Of a stretch of DNA of 53,350 nucleotides, positions 43,039-50,815 are shown piece after piece. Location: positions 1-53,350 of the forward strand of contig NZ_JOIU01000040.1 of assembly GCF_000720135.1 (NCBI RefSeq), written 5' to 3'. Numbering within the stretch: position 1 is the first letter of the stretch; every line of letters starts with the position of its first letter. A model generated the notes under the pieces. The model was not told where the DNA came from, did no database searches, and was given only the letters and a program-made list of their open reading frames with translations. The stretch comes from Streptomyces sp. NRRL S-1022. GTDB lineage: Bacteria > Actinomycetota > Actinomycetes > Streptomycetales > Streptomycetaceae. Made by a program: the position numbers and the translations under genes.

Positions 43039-43302
43039 ATGCACTTCGAAACCATCACCGCGGCCGGAACCATCACCCCGGCCGACGACACCTGGCAGGC
43101 GCAGGCCCTGTGCGCGCAGACAGGGCCGGACTTCTTCTTCCCCGACCCCGGCAGCTCGGTGCGCGAGGCGAAGCGCATCTGCGGCATGTGCGAGCTGCGC
43201 CCGGCCTGTCTGGAGTACGCGCTGGCCAACGACGAGCGGTTCGGCGTCTGGGGCGGCCTGTCGGAGAAGGAACGCCTGGCCCTGCGCCGCACCGCCCGCT
43301 GA
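43039..43302 (+). CDS. wblH: WhiB-like Fe-S transcription factor, probably WblH
   Basis: 87 residues with the four [4Fe-4S] cysteines C25, C48, C51 and C57 (C-x22-C-x2-C-x5-C: ALCAQTGPD, RICGMCELRPACLEY). The turn GVWGGLSEKER and a basic tail LRRTAR complete the family pattern. Wbl proteins bind the principal sigma factor and act in development and stress. The wblH name is from recalled synteny (SCO6715) rather than a diagnostic motif. The ribosome site is weak. The 3' end runs into a 13-bp degenerate array. Confidence 0.88.
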   Translation: MHFETITAAGTITPADDTWQAQALCAQTGPDFFFPDPGSSVREAKRICGMCELRPACLEYALANDERFGVWGGLSEKERLALRRTAR

Positions 43303-43408
43303 CACCACCGCGCCAGGCACCACCCGCTGGCACCATCGCAGGCACCGCCGGCAGGCGTCACTGCGCCTCGCACCGCCCGTAGGCACGCCACGCCAGGGAC
43401 CGCCCGCA
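43289..43408 (+). repeat. Degenerate ~13-bp array beginning in the wblH 3' end
   Basis: About nine imperfect copies of GGCACCNCCCGCA (12 to 15 bp each). The first is the last wblH codons and stop. It fills the 150-bp spacer to the convergent desaturase gene. Confidence 0.65.
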
Positions 43409-43455
43409 GGCGCCGGCCGCCGGCCGAGGGAACCGTGCGCCCCGCGCGCGGGATG

Positions 43456-44430
43456 TCAGCCCGCGGCGCGTGCCGCCATCCGCGCCTTGCGCGCGGCCAG
43501 CTTCTCATCGAACTTCGCGGCCTCCGCGTCCAGCCCGCCCATGTACAGACCGAGCTCTTCCTGGGCCCGGAGCCCCTCGGGGCCGAGGCCGTCGATCTCC
43601 ATGACCTTCAGGAAGCGCAGCACCGGCTGGAGCACGTCGTCGTGGTGGATGCGCAGGTTGTAGACCTCGCCGATCGCCATCTGCGCGGCGGCCCGCTCGA
43701 AGCCGGGGATGCCGTGCCCGGGCATGCGGAAGTTCACGACGACGTCCCGCACCGCCTGCATGGTCAGGTCGGGGGCCAGCTCGAAGGCGGCCTTGAGCAG
43801 GTTGCGGTAGAAGACCATGTGCAGGTTCTCGTCGGTCGCGATGCGGGCCAGCATGCGGTCGCAGACCGGGTCGCCGGACTGGTGGCCGGTGTTGCGGTGC
43901 GAGATCCGCGTGGCGAGTTCCTGGAAGGCGACGTAGGCGATCGAGTGCAGCACCGAGTGCCGGTTGTCGGACTCGAAGCCCTCGCTCATGTGCGACATGC
44001 GGAACTGTTCCAGCTTGTCCGGGTCCACCGCGCGGGAGGCCAGCAGGTAGTCCCGCATCACGATGCCGTGCCGGCCCTCTTCGGCCGTCCAGCGGTGCAC
44101 CCAGGTGCCCCAGGCGCCCTCGCGGCCGAAGAGCGTGGCGATCTCGTGGTGGTAGCTGGGCAGGTTGTCCTCGGTCAGCAGGTTGACCACGAGGGCGGTC
44201 CGGCCGATCTCCGTCACCTTGGACTGGTTCTTGTCCCAGGCCTCGCCGTCCTCGAACAGGCCCGGGAAGTTGCGGCCGTCGCTCCACGGCACGTACTCGT
44301 GCGGCATCCAGTCCTTGGCGATCTGCAGATGCCGGTTCAGTTCCTTCTCGACCACTTCCTCCAGGGCGTACAGCAGCCGCGTGTCGGTCCAGACGGACGG
44401 GCTGTCGAGGTGGGGGGAGGTGGTCGTCAC
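43456..44430 (-). CDS. Acyl-ACP desaturase
   Basis: 324-residue soluble diiron desaturase that introduces a double bond into acyl-ACP. Iron ligands are in RWTAEEGRHGIVMRDYL (EExxH) and RIATDENLHMVFYRN (DENLH); the N-terminal glutamate ligand lies in LTEDNLPSYHHEI. It is of the DesA1/DesA2 type common in mycobacteria and streptomycetes. The GTG at 44430 follows GGAG closely. The promoter region carries a 15-bp operator array at 44491-44536, implying tight transcriptional control of unsaturation. Confidence 0.94.
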   Translation of the reverse strand: MTTTSPHLDSPSVWTDTRLLYALEEVVEKELNRHLQIAKDWMPHEYVPWSDGRNFPGLFEDGEAWDKNQSKVTEIGRTALVVNLLTEDNLPSYHHEIATLFGREGAWGTWVHRWTAEEGRHGIVMRDYLLASRAVDPDKLEQFRMSHMSEGFESDNRHSVLHSIAYVAFQELATRISHRNTGHQSGDPVCDRMLARIATDENLHMVFYRNLLKAAFELAPDLTMQAVRDVVVNFRMPGHGIPGFERAAAQMAIGEVYNLRIHHDDVLQPVLRFLKVMEIDGLGPEGLRAQEELGLYMGGLDAEAAKFDEKLAARKARMAARAAG

Positions 44431-44490
44431 GGGAGCTCCAGGGGGACGCCGAACAGGGGAAGGGGGGGTCCGGCGAGCGGTGCCGGAGAA

Positions 44491-44536
44491 CCTACGTGAT
44501 CGTAGGCTACGAAGCCGTAGGTTACGAAGCCGTAGA
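44491..44536 (-). promoter_or_regulatory. Three-unit operator array upstream of the desaturase
   Basis: Three inverted repeats at exact 15-bp intervals: CCTACG-TGAT-CGTAGG (44491-44506), CTACG-AAGC-CGTAG (44507-44520) and TTACG-AAGC-CGTAG (44522-44535). The second and third are near-identical direct repeats. AT-rich TAATCT lies beside the distal end. A TetR-type lipid regulator is the likely ligand; none is encoded adjacent. Confidence 0.75.
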
Positions 44537-44594
44537 TTAAGGCTGCTGTAAAGAATCGCTGATCAGCATGCCCGCCCGGGCCTCGGCAGGGTGC

Positions 44595-44632
44595 CGGACG
44601 GCCCCGGGACCCGCAGGTCCCGGGGCCGTCCG
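44595..44632 (-). terminator. Terminator after the dimethylargininase-like gene
   Basis: Perfect 17-bp stem (CGGACGGCCCCGGGACC and complement) with a CGCA loop, 18 bp beyond the stop. It separates this gene from the desaturase promoter. Confidence 0.85.
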
Positions 44633-44650
44633 AGTGTCCCGTTCCCCCGG

Positions 44651-45427
44651 TCAGGCGTACAGCTCCCGCAACCGGACCGAGAGGCACGTCACACAGCCCT
44701 CCAGCTTCTCGAACTCGCTGATGTCGACCGTCACCACGTCGTGGCCGAGATCGGTCAGCAGCTCCGCGGTCCTCGGTGCGCTCGCCGCCATCAGCAGCTT
44801 GCCGCCGCCGAGCAGCACCACGTGCGCGCCGGACTCCTCCGGCACCGACAGGAAGCCCGGGAACAGCGACGGCCGGTCGATCTTCGGGATGTGCCCGATC
44901 ACCGTGCCGTCGGGCAGCGCGGTCACCGCCGACTTCAGGTGCAGCACCCGGCTCACGGGCACGGCCACCACACGGGCGCCCAGCGGTTCGAAGGCCGCCC
45001 GCAGCTGCTGCACGCCGGCCGCGTTGGTCCGCCCGCCGCGGCCGACGTACACGGTGTCGCCGACCTTCAGGACGTCACCGCCGTCCAGCGTGCCCGGCTC
45101 CCATATCCAGTTCACCGAGCAGCCGAGGCGGGCCACGGCCTCCTCGACGCCGGCGGTCTCCGCCCGCCGGGACTCGGCGCCGGGCCGGGTGATCAGCGCC
45201 ACGTTCCTGAACATGACGACGGTGTCCTCGACGAACACCGCGTCGGGGCAGTCGTCGGCCGGTTCGACCTCGACCGTCTCCCAGCCGTGCGTGCGCAGGG
45301 CCTCGACGTAGGTGTCCCACTGTTCGGCGGCCAGCCCGGCGTCGACCTTCTCCCGCTCGATGTGCGTGACCAGGCCGTCGGCGAGGCGGGGGCCGGGGCG
45401 GCGGACGAGGGCCTTCTTGCTGGGCAC
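44651..45427 (-). CDS. Dimethylarginine dimethylaminohydrolase-like amidinohydrolase (DDAH)
   Basis: 258-residue pentein-fold enzyme that hydrolyses dimethylarginine to citrulline and dimethylamine. The substrate-binding segment DAVFVEDTVVMF, TLDGGDVLKVG, the catalytic histidine in RVLHLKSAVTAL and the nucleophile cysteine in KLEGCVTCLSVRL are present. The GTG at 45427 (VPSKKALVRRPG) has GAAAGG 8 bp upstream. It is separated from the ABC-F gene by 155 bp and from the desaturase by a strong terminator, so probably monocistronic. Confidence 0.92.
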   Translation of the reverse strand: MPSKKALVRRPGPRLADGLVTHIEREKVDAGLAAEQWDTYVEALRTHGWETVEVEPADDCPDAVFVEDTVVMFRNVALITRPGAESRRAETAGVEEAVARLGCSVNWIWEPGTLDGGDVLKVGDTVYVGRGGRTNAAGVQQLRAAFEPLGARVVAVPVSRVLHLKSAVTALPDGTVIGHIPKIDRPSLFPGFLSVPEESGAHVVLLGGGKLLMAASAPRTAELLTDLGHDVVTVDISEFEKLEGCVTCLSVRLRELYA

Positions 45428-45582
45428 GACGGGCCTTTCGAATCGGTCGGTGCGGTGGTGCGGTGGTGCGGTGTCCGGCGCCGCCGAGCACGAGGGCGCC
45501 GGTCCGTCATCATGCAGGGCGCTGTGGCCAGGACAAAACCCTCGTTGCCGGGCCGTGTCGCTCCCGGGACCCCGCCGGCCGG

Positions 45583-47208
45583 TCAGGCCGGGTCCGCGAG
45601 CGCCCCGGGCGTCGTCTCCGTCAGCACCCCTCCCTCCATCAGCAGCCAGCGCGTGATCCCGATCGACTCCAGGAACGGCAGGTCGTGTCCGGCGACGATC
45701 AGCGCCCCCTCGTACGACTCCAGGGCCGTGGTCAGCTGCCGGACGCTGGCCATGTCGAGGTTGTTGGTCGGCTCGTCGAGCAGCAGCAACTGGGGTGCGG
45801 GCTCGGCGAGCATCAGCGCGGCCAGGGCCGCCCGGAAACGCTCGCCTCCCGACAGGGTGCCCGCCTCCTGGTCGGCCCGCGCGCCCCGGAACAGGAAGCG
45901 GGCCAGACGGGCCCGGATCCGGTTGCCGGTGGCGCCCGGCGCGAACCGGGCCACGTTCTCGGCGACCGACAAGGCGTCGTCCAGCACGTCCAGCCGCTGG
46001 GGCAGGAAACGCAGCGGGACGTGCGCCGTGACCGTGCCGGCCAGTGGCGCCAGCTCGCCGGCGACCGTGCGCAGCAGCGTCGTCTTGCCGGAGCCGTTGC
46101 GGCCGACCAGCGCGATCCGTTCGGGGCCGCGCAGGTCCAGGACGCCCCGCACGCGCGCGTGGCAGGCCGTCTCCAGGTTTTCCAGGGTGAGCACCTGTCG
46201 GCCGGGCGGCACGGCCGTGTACGGCAGCTCGACGCGGATCTCGTCGTCGTCCCGTACGGCCTCCACCGCCTCGCCGAGCCGCTCCCGGGCCTCCGCGAGC
46301 CGCTCCTGGTGCATGATGCGGTGCTTGCCCGCGGACTCCTGGGCGGCGCGTTTGCGCGCCCCCATGACGATCTTCGGTTCGCGTTTGCTGTCCCACATCT
46401 TCTGGCCGTACCGCTTGCGGCGGGCCAGCTTGACCTGGGCGTCGGCCAGTTCGCGCCGCTGCTTGCGGACATCGGCCTCGGCGGCGCGCACCATGCGCTC
46501 GGCCGCCTCCTGCTCGACGGCCAGCGCCGCCTCGTAGGCCGAGAAGTTGCCGCCGTACCAGGTGACCTCCCCGGAATGCAGCTCCGCGATCTGGTCGACC
46601 AGGTCGAGCAGTTCCCGGTCGTGGCTGACCACGACCAGGACGCCCGGCCAGGAGGCGACGGCCTGGTACAGCCGCCGGCGCGCGTACAGGTCGAGGTTGT
46701 TGGTGGGCTCGTCCAGCAGCAGGACGTCGGGGCGGCGCAGCAGCAGCGCGGCGAGCCGCAGCAGCACCGACTCGCCGCCGGAGACCTCGCCGGCGGTGCG
46801 GTCCAGGCCGATGTGGCCGAGGCCGAGTTCGCCGAGGGTGGCCAGGGCGCGTTCCTCGACGTCCCAGTCGTCGCCGAGGGTCTCGAAGTGCTCCTCGGCG
46901 ACGTCGCCCGCCTCGATGGCGTGCAGCGCGGCCCGCTGCCCGGCGATGCCGAGGGCCTGGTCGACGCGGAGTCCGGTGTCGAGGGTGACGTTCTGCGGGA
47001 GGTGACCGATCTCGCCGGCCGCCCGGACGGTGCCGTCGGCCGGGACGAGTTCCCCGGCGAGCAGCTTGAGCAGGGTCGACTTGCCCGATCCGTTGACGCC
47101 GACGAGGCCGGTCCTGCCGGGGCCGAAGGAGACGTCCAGGCCGTCGAGGACGGCGGTGCCGTCGGGCCAGGCGAAGGACAGGGAATGAGCGGTGAGGGAA
47201 GCTGACAT
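45583..47208 (-). CDS. ABC-F ATPase (ribosome-protection / translation factor type)
   Basis: 541 residues with two ABC domains and no membrane segments. Domain 1 has GLVGVNGSGKSTLLKLLAGE, EVSGGESVLLRLA and VLLLDEPTNNLDLYA. Domain 2 has IALVGRNGSGKTTLLRTV, LSGGERFRAALAALML and LLLLDEPTNNLDMAS. The inter-domain linker (about residues 235-300) is strongly basic (KLARRKRYGQKMWDSKREPK), as in ABC-F proteins that reach into the ribosome. Resistance to ribosome-targeting antibiotics or a housekeeping role are both possible. The long structured leader with a three-codon reading frame favours drug-inducible expression. Confidence 0.92.
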   Translation of the reverse strand: MSASLTAHSLSFAWPDGTAVLDGLDVSFGPGRTGLVGVNGSGKSTLLKLLAGELVPADGTVRAAGEIGHLPQNVTLDTGLRVDQALGIAGQRAALHAIEAGDVAEEHFETLGDDWDVEERALATLGELGLGHIGLDRTAGEVSGGESVLLRLAALLLRRPDVLLLDEPTNNLDLYARRRLYQAVASWPGVLVVVSHDRELLDLVDQIAELHSGEVTWYGGNFSAYEAALAVEQEAAERMVRAAEADVRKQRRELADAQVKLARRKRYGQKMWDSKREPKIVMGARKRAAQESAGKHRIMHQERLAEARERLGEAVEAVRDDDEIRVELPYTAVPPGRQVLTLENLETACHARVRGVLDLRGPERIALVGRNGSGKTTLLRTVAGELAPLAGTVTAHVPLRFLPQRLDVLDDALSVAENVARFAPGATGNRIRARLARFLFRGARADQEAGTLSGGERFRAALAALMLAEPAPQLLLLDEPTNNLDMASVRQLTTALESYEGALIVAGHDLPFLESIGITRWLLMEGGVLTETTPGALADPA

Positions 47209-47387
47209 GGGGCGCCTCGCGAGGGGTGTGAGCGTTCGGACGGACGCGTGTCGGGACACCGCGAGGCGGAAACCGAAGGGCCGGGCACCAAGGGCCGTGA
47301 AAGGAGGGCCTGTGCCGGGGGGACGGCTCGGACGCCGAGGTCGTACGCCGCGCACACCTCACCGGTGCGACACGGTGTCCCGGGACC

Positions 47388-47399
47388 TCAGACGAGCAA
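47388..47399 (-). CDS. Candidate three-codon leader peptide (MLV) for the ABC-F gene
   Basis: TTG CTC GTC TGA from 47399 to 47388, with Shine-Dalgarno GGAGAAGG at 47410-47403 (7 bp from GGAG to TTG). It is about 180 nt upstream of the ABC-F start. Downstream leader RNA can pair in alternatives: GAGGTC right after the leader stop with GACCTC near 47340, and CGGGACACCG (about 47382) with CGGTGTCCCG (about 47260). A leader peptide governing attenuation is inferred; translation is unproven. Confidence 0.5.
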   Translation of the reverse strand: MLV

Positions 47400-47436
47400 C
47401 GTCCTTCTCCAATCGACGGCAACAGAACCGTCGTAC

Positions 47437-47466
47437 ACCGTAGGAGGGCGCCGGAGGGGGTGTCAA
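47437..47466 (-). promoter_or_regulatory. Promoter of the ABC-F gene
   Basis: TTGACA (47466-47461), an 18-bp spacer and TACGGT (47442-47437). This is a clear vegetative-type promoter, with transcription expected from about 47430 and a leader of roughly 220 nt. Confidence 0.7.
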
Positions 47467-47518
47467 CGCAATTGAGACGCCGGCCCCTCACGCGCGCGGG
47501 ACGCCCGGGCGGGGCCGG

Positions 47519-47935
47519 TCAGCAGGCGTCCCGCATCAGCTCGGCCAGGTCGTGGTCCAGGTCCAGCTGGAGGTGCTCCAGGCCCACCGGGACCAGGTCC
47601 CCGGCCGCCTCCAGGAACCGCCGTATCTCGCCGGAGCGCACATGCACGACCGCGGTGCCCTCCGGGGCGTGGAACTCCAGCACCGTGCGGTCGTACCCGT
47701 ACGGGCGGACCCGGACGTCACCCTGGCCCTCGGGGCCCTGCAGCCCGGCCATGAGCAGTTCGCGCGAGAAGGTCCAGCACACGTCGACGCCCTCCAGGGT
47801 GGCCGGGGCCGGGAAGGTCATGCGGACGGCGAACGGGTCGCGCCGGTCGTAGCGCAGCGTCGCGGGAATGCTCGGCATACGCGGTGCGGCGGCGACGAGT
47901 CGGGCCTCTACGGGCTGCTCGATGACGGTGGACAA
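47519..47935 (-). CDS. ssgD: SsgA-like sporulation/cell-division regulator, probably SsgD
   Basis: 138 residues of the SsgA-like (SALP) family, unique to sporulating actinobacteria and controlling septum-site and wall events. Family features are PATLRYDRRDPFAVRMTFPA, VCWTFSRELLMAGLQGP and DRTVLEFHAPEGTAVVHV. Translation probably starts at TTG 47935 (MSTVIEQPVEARLVAAAPRM) with GAGGGAG 7 bp upstream. The ssgD assignment rests on this N-terminus and recalled synteny (SCO6722). Confidence 0.85.
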   Translation of the reverse strand: MSTVIEQPVEARLVAAAPRMPSIPATLRYDRRDPFAVRMTFPAPATLEGVDVCWTFSRELLMAGLQGPEGQGDVRVRPYGYDRTVLEFHAPEGTAVVHVRSGEIRRFLEAAGDLVPVGLEHLQLDLDHDLAELMRDAC

Positions 47936-48034
47936 CGCCTTGCTCCCTCGTGACGGCTGGACTGCGCCCGGACGTGCGGCACCCGGCACCGGAAGAGACG
48001 ACGGAATCGGCCGATGCGTGCACACGGGGAACGA

Positions 48035-48048
48035 GTGACCTCGGTCAC
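48035..48048. promoter_or_regulatory. Palindrome GTGACC-TC-GGTCAC in the ssgD / propeller-gene spacer
   Basis: Perfect 6-bp arms with a 2-bp spacer, 100 bp before ssgD and 117 bp before the divergent gene. GGGAAC words flank it. Possible operator; binding protein unknown. Confidence 0.4.
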
Positions 48049-48164
48049 CGCGTTCATGCACGGGGAACGCACGGCTGTTCCCTTTCATCAGCTTCATCAG
48101 CCGTCGCGTGCGGCCCGGCAGGCCCTCTGGACGGGGCGGGGGCGGTGAGTTAGCTTCGCCCGCC

Positions 48165-49403
48165 ATGAGGCGTTCGGGGAGCACGCGGCACAGGGGACGG
48201 ACGAGCCGGCTGGTGGCGGCGGCAGCGGCGTGCGGGGCGGTGCTGGCCGTCGTGACGGCCCCGCAGGCCGGGGCCCGCCCGCTCGGGCAGGACGGTGCCG
48301 GTCCGGCGGCCACGTCGGCGGCCGGCTCCGGCCGGGGAGGCACGCACGGGGCGGCGAAGGACCCCGAAGGCTCGCACGGGGCGGCGAAGGACCCCGGAGG
48401 CGTGCACGGGGCGGCGAAGGTGCTCGGAGGCGTGCACTGGGTGGCGAAGGACCCCGGTACGCCGCAGGTCCGCTTCCGCGGGCTGGCTGCCGTCGACCGG
48501 CGCACCGCCTGGCTGGCCGGCACCGGCGGCACGGTGCTGCGCACCACGGACGGCGGCACGAGCTGGCGGAACGTCTCTCCGCCGGGCGCGGCCGACGCGC
48601 AGTTCCGGGACGTGACCGCGTTCGACGCGCGGCGCGCGGTGGTGCTGGCCATCGGCGAGGGCGAGGCGTCCCGTGTCTACCGCACCGACGACGGCGGCAC
48701 CACCTGGACGGAGTCCTTCCGCAACACCGACCCGCAGGCGTTCTACGACTGCCTCACCTTCTTCGACCGCCGGCACGGCCTCGCCCTGAGCGACCCCGTG
48801 GACGGGAGGTTCCGCCTGCTGTCCACCGCCGACGGCGGGCGCTCCTGGCGCGTGCTGCCCTCCGCCGGCATGCCGCCCGCACTGGCGGGCGAGGCGGGCT
48901 TCGCCGCGAGCGGCCAGTGCCTGGTCGCCTCCGGCCCGCGCGACGTCTGGCTGGCCACCGGCGGCGGCGCCCGCGCGCGCGTGCTGCACTCCGCCGACCG
49001 CGGACTGACCTGGACGGCCGCCGACACGCCGGTCCCCGCGGGCGATCCGGCGAAGGGCGTCTTCGCGCTCGCCTTCCGTGACCGCACCCACGGCATCGCG
49101 GTCGGCGGCGACTACCGCCCCGGCCGGCCCTCGCCGGACTCCGCCGCGGTCACCGCCGACGGCGGCCGCACCTGGCGGCCCGCCGATACCCCGCCGCCCG
49201 CCTACCGCTCGGGGGCCGCCTGGCTCCCGCACAGCCGTACCGCCGCGCTGGCCGTCGGCCCGGCCGGCACCGACCTGACCACCGACGGCGGCCGCAGCTG
49301 GCGCACCGTCGACACCGGCTCCTACGACACGGTGGCCTGCACCCCCGACCTCGGCTGCTGGGCGGCCGGCGAACGGGGCCGGGTGGCACGGCTGGAACGG
49401 TGA
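48165..49403 (+). CDS. Secreted YCF48/BNR-type beta-propeller protein
   Basis: 412 residues. The signal peptide is about 1-37 (RLVAAAAACGAVLAVVTAPQ, then AGA). A low-complexity segment follows with a decapeptide HGAAKDPGGV repeated (residues ~60-97). The propeller shows repeated Asp-box-like blades (TVLRTTDGGTSWRNVS, RVYRTDDGGTTWTESF, LLSTADGGRSWRVLP, VLHSADRGLTWTAAD, TDLTTDGGRSWRTVD). Such proteins are often annotated as oxidoreductases without proof. No catalytic sialidase arginine triad could be assigned. Start ATG 48165. Confidence 0.87.
   Translation: MRRSGSTRHRGRTSRLVAAAAACGAVLAVVTAPQAGARPLGQDGAGPAATSAAGSGRGGTHGAAKDPEGSHGAAKDPGGVHGAAKVLGGVHWVAKDPGTPQVRFRGLAAVDRRTAWLAGTGGTVLRTTDGGTSWRNVSPPGAADAQFRDVTAFDARRAVVLAIGEGEASRVYRTDDGGTTWTESFRNTDPQAFYDCLTFFDRRHGLALSDPVDGRFRLLSTADGGRSWRVLPSAGMPPALAGEAGFAASGQCLVASGPRDVWLATGGGARARVLHSADRGLTWTAADTPVPAGDPAKGVFALAFRDRTHGIAVGGDYRPGRPSPDSAAVTADGGRTWRPADTPPPAYRSGAAWLPHSRTAALAVGPAGTDLTTDGGRSWRTVDTGSYDTVACTPDLGCWAAGERGRVARLER
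48341..48460 (+). repeat. In-frame 30-bp minisatellite in the propeller gene
   Basis: Four units at 48341, 48371, 48401 and 48431 with exact 30-bp period, each containing GCACGGGGCGGCGAAGG or a near copy. It encodes HGAAKDPEGS, HGAAKDPGGV, HGAAKVLGGV and HWVAKDPGTP. Confidence 0.92.
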
Positions 49404-49467
49404 GGACGGTGAGGTAAGCGCGCGGAAGACGGGTACTCGTTCCCCGTCGCGAAGGAAAGGAGCGATC

Positions 49468-49803
49468 ATGCCAGCCGGTTCCAGCCCCAAGCGCGAGCGC
49501 CAGTACGAGCACATCAAGGAGAGCGCGCAGGACCGGGGCGAGAGCGCCGAGCGCGCCAAGGAGATCGCCGCACGGACGGTGAACAAGGAACGCGCCCGCT
49601 CCGGCGAGTCCAAGACCGCCAGCCGCAGCTCGACGCAGGACATGTCGTCGTCCAAGCGCGGCGGTCAGCGGTCGGGCAACCGGACCGGGCCGCAGGGCCC
49701 GACGCGCGACCAGTTGTACAACGAGGCGAAGCAGCGCGGCATCGAAGGCCGTTCGCACATGAACAAGGACGAGCTGCGGCGCGCCCTGGACAAGAAGGGC
49801 TGA
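49468..49803 (+). CDS. Small basic Rho-N/SAP-like protein ('plasmid stabilisation' family)
   Basis: 111 residues, highly charged. The first half is helical and lysine/arginine/glutamate-rich (RERQYEHIKESAQDRGESAE). The C-terminus TRDQLYNEAKQRGIEGRSHM, NKDELRRALDKK resembles the Rho N-terminal or SAP helix-extended fold that binds nucleic acid. Streptomyces homologues are called plasmid stabilisation proteins, a label with no support here. AAAGGAG precedes ATG 49468. A T-tailed terminator follows. Confidence 0.8.
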   Translation: MPAGSSPKRERQYEHIKESAQDRGESAERAKEIAARTVNKERARSGESKTASRSSTQDMSSSKRGGQRSGNRTGPQGPTRDQLYNEAKQRGIEGRSHMNKDELRRALDKKG

Positions 49804-49821
49804 CGGCCCCGGGCCCGTCAC

Positions 49822-49863
49822 GCCCCGCGACGCGGAGGATCACCCCGCCGTCGCGGGGCTTTT
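49822..49863 (+). terminator. Intrinsic terminator with T tail
   Basis: 11-bp stem GCCCCGCGACG / CGTCGCGGGGC (49822-49832, 49849-49859) followed by TTTT. It is the most classical Rho-independent terminator in the window. Confidence 0.85.
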
Positions 49864-50042
49864 CGCGTCCCTGGGCCCGGAAAAGCCCATGTCGTACTGC
49901 TCCTCCGGCCACGCCACGCGGTCCGGCGAGACGGCGTCCGCGGCGTCGGGCGGCGCGGTGCAGGTCAGCTCCGGTACGGACATGATCACGAGTCTGCCCC
50001 CGCCGGTCCGGGGGGTACGGCGGGCCCGTAGAGTCACCCGGC

Positions 50043-50747
50043 ATGACGATCGTCGGCGTACCCGCGGGCTGGCCCGCGACGGAGGAGGAGGCCCGCGCCG
50101 TCCAGGAGGAACTGCGTGGACGGGTGGTGCTGGACGAGCCCGGGCCACCGCCCGGGACGGGCCGGGTCACGGGGGTCGACGTCGCCTACGACGACGAGCT
50201 GGACCTCGTCGCGGCGGCCGCCGTCGTGCTGGACGCCGCCACCCTGGACGTCGTCGCCGAGGCGACGGCCGTCGGCCGGGTCTCCTTCCCGTACGTGCCC
50301 GGACTCCTCGCCTTCCGGGAGATCCCCACCGTCCGCGCCGCCCTGGAACGGCTGCCCTGCCCGCCCGGACTGGTGGTGTGCGACGGCTACGGCCTGGCCC
50401 ACCCGCGCCGCTTCGGTCTAGCGAGCCACCTGGGTGTGCTCACCGGCCTGCCGGCCATCGGCGTCGCCAAGAACCCGTTCACGTTCACCTACGACGACCC
50501 CGGGACGGCGCGGGGCCGGTCCGCGCCGCTGCTCGCCGGCACCGAGGAGGTCGGGCGGGCACTGCGCACCCGGGAGGGCGTCAAGCCGGTGTTCGTCTCG
50601 GTGGGCCACCGGGTGAGCCTCGGCACCGCCGTGGCGCACACCCTGGCGCTGACTCCGCGGTTCCGGCTGCCGGAGACCACCCGGCGGGCGGACGCCCTGT
50701 GCCGCCGGGCCCTGCGTGAGGCGGTCCGGGGCCCGGCCGGTTCCTGA
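50043..50747 (+). CDS. nfi: Endonuclease V
   Basis: 234-residue DNA/RNA repair nuclease cutting one base 3' of deoxyinosine. The metal-site motifs are RVTGVDVAYDDE (Asp), PYVPGLLAFREIP (Glu in FRE) and LVVCDGYGLAHPRRFGLASH (Asp and His). PYVPGLLAFRE is the strand-separating wedge region. ATG 50043. It is convergent with the reductase gene, and the spacer holds a shared hairpin. Confidence 0.94.
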   Translation: MTIVGVPAGWPATEEEARAVQEELRGRVVLDEPGPPPGTGRVTGVDVAYDDELDLVAAAAVVLDAATLDVVAEATAVGRVSFPYVPGLLAFREIPTVRAALERLPCPPGLVVCDGYGLAHPRRFGLASHLGVLTGLPAIGVAKNPFTFTYDDPGTARGRSAPLLAGTEEVGRALRTREGVKPVFVSVGHRVSLGTAVAHTLALTPRFRLPETTRRADALCRRALREAVRGPAGS

Positions 50748-50752
50748 CGCGG

Positions 50753-50805
50753 GCCGCCCGCCCGGGCAGCGCGGAAACGCGCTCCGGCTCACCCGCCCGG
50801 GCGGC
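50753..50805. terminator. Bidirectional hairpin between nfi and reductase gene
   Basis: Outer stem GCCGCCCG / CGGGCGGC (50753-50760, 50798-50805) encloses an inner AGCGCG-GAAA-CGCGCT hairpin with a GNRA loop (50768-50783). Confidence 0.65.
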
Positions 50806-50815
50806 AGGCCGCCGG

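Noticed and set aside
49468..49803. Plasmid stabilisation or integrated plasmid remnant.
   Set aside because: Only a family label suggests this. No replication, transfer, integrase or att-like sequences occur near it.
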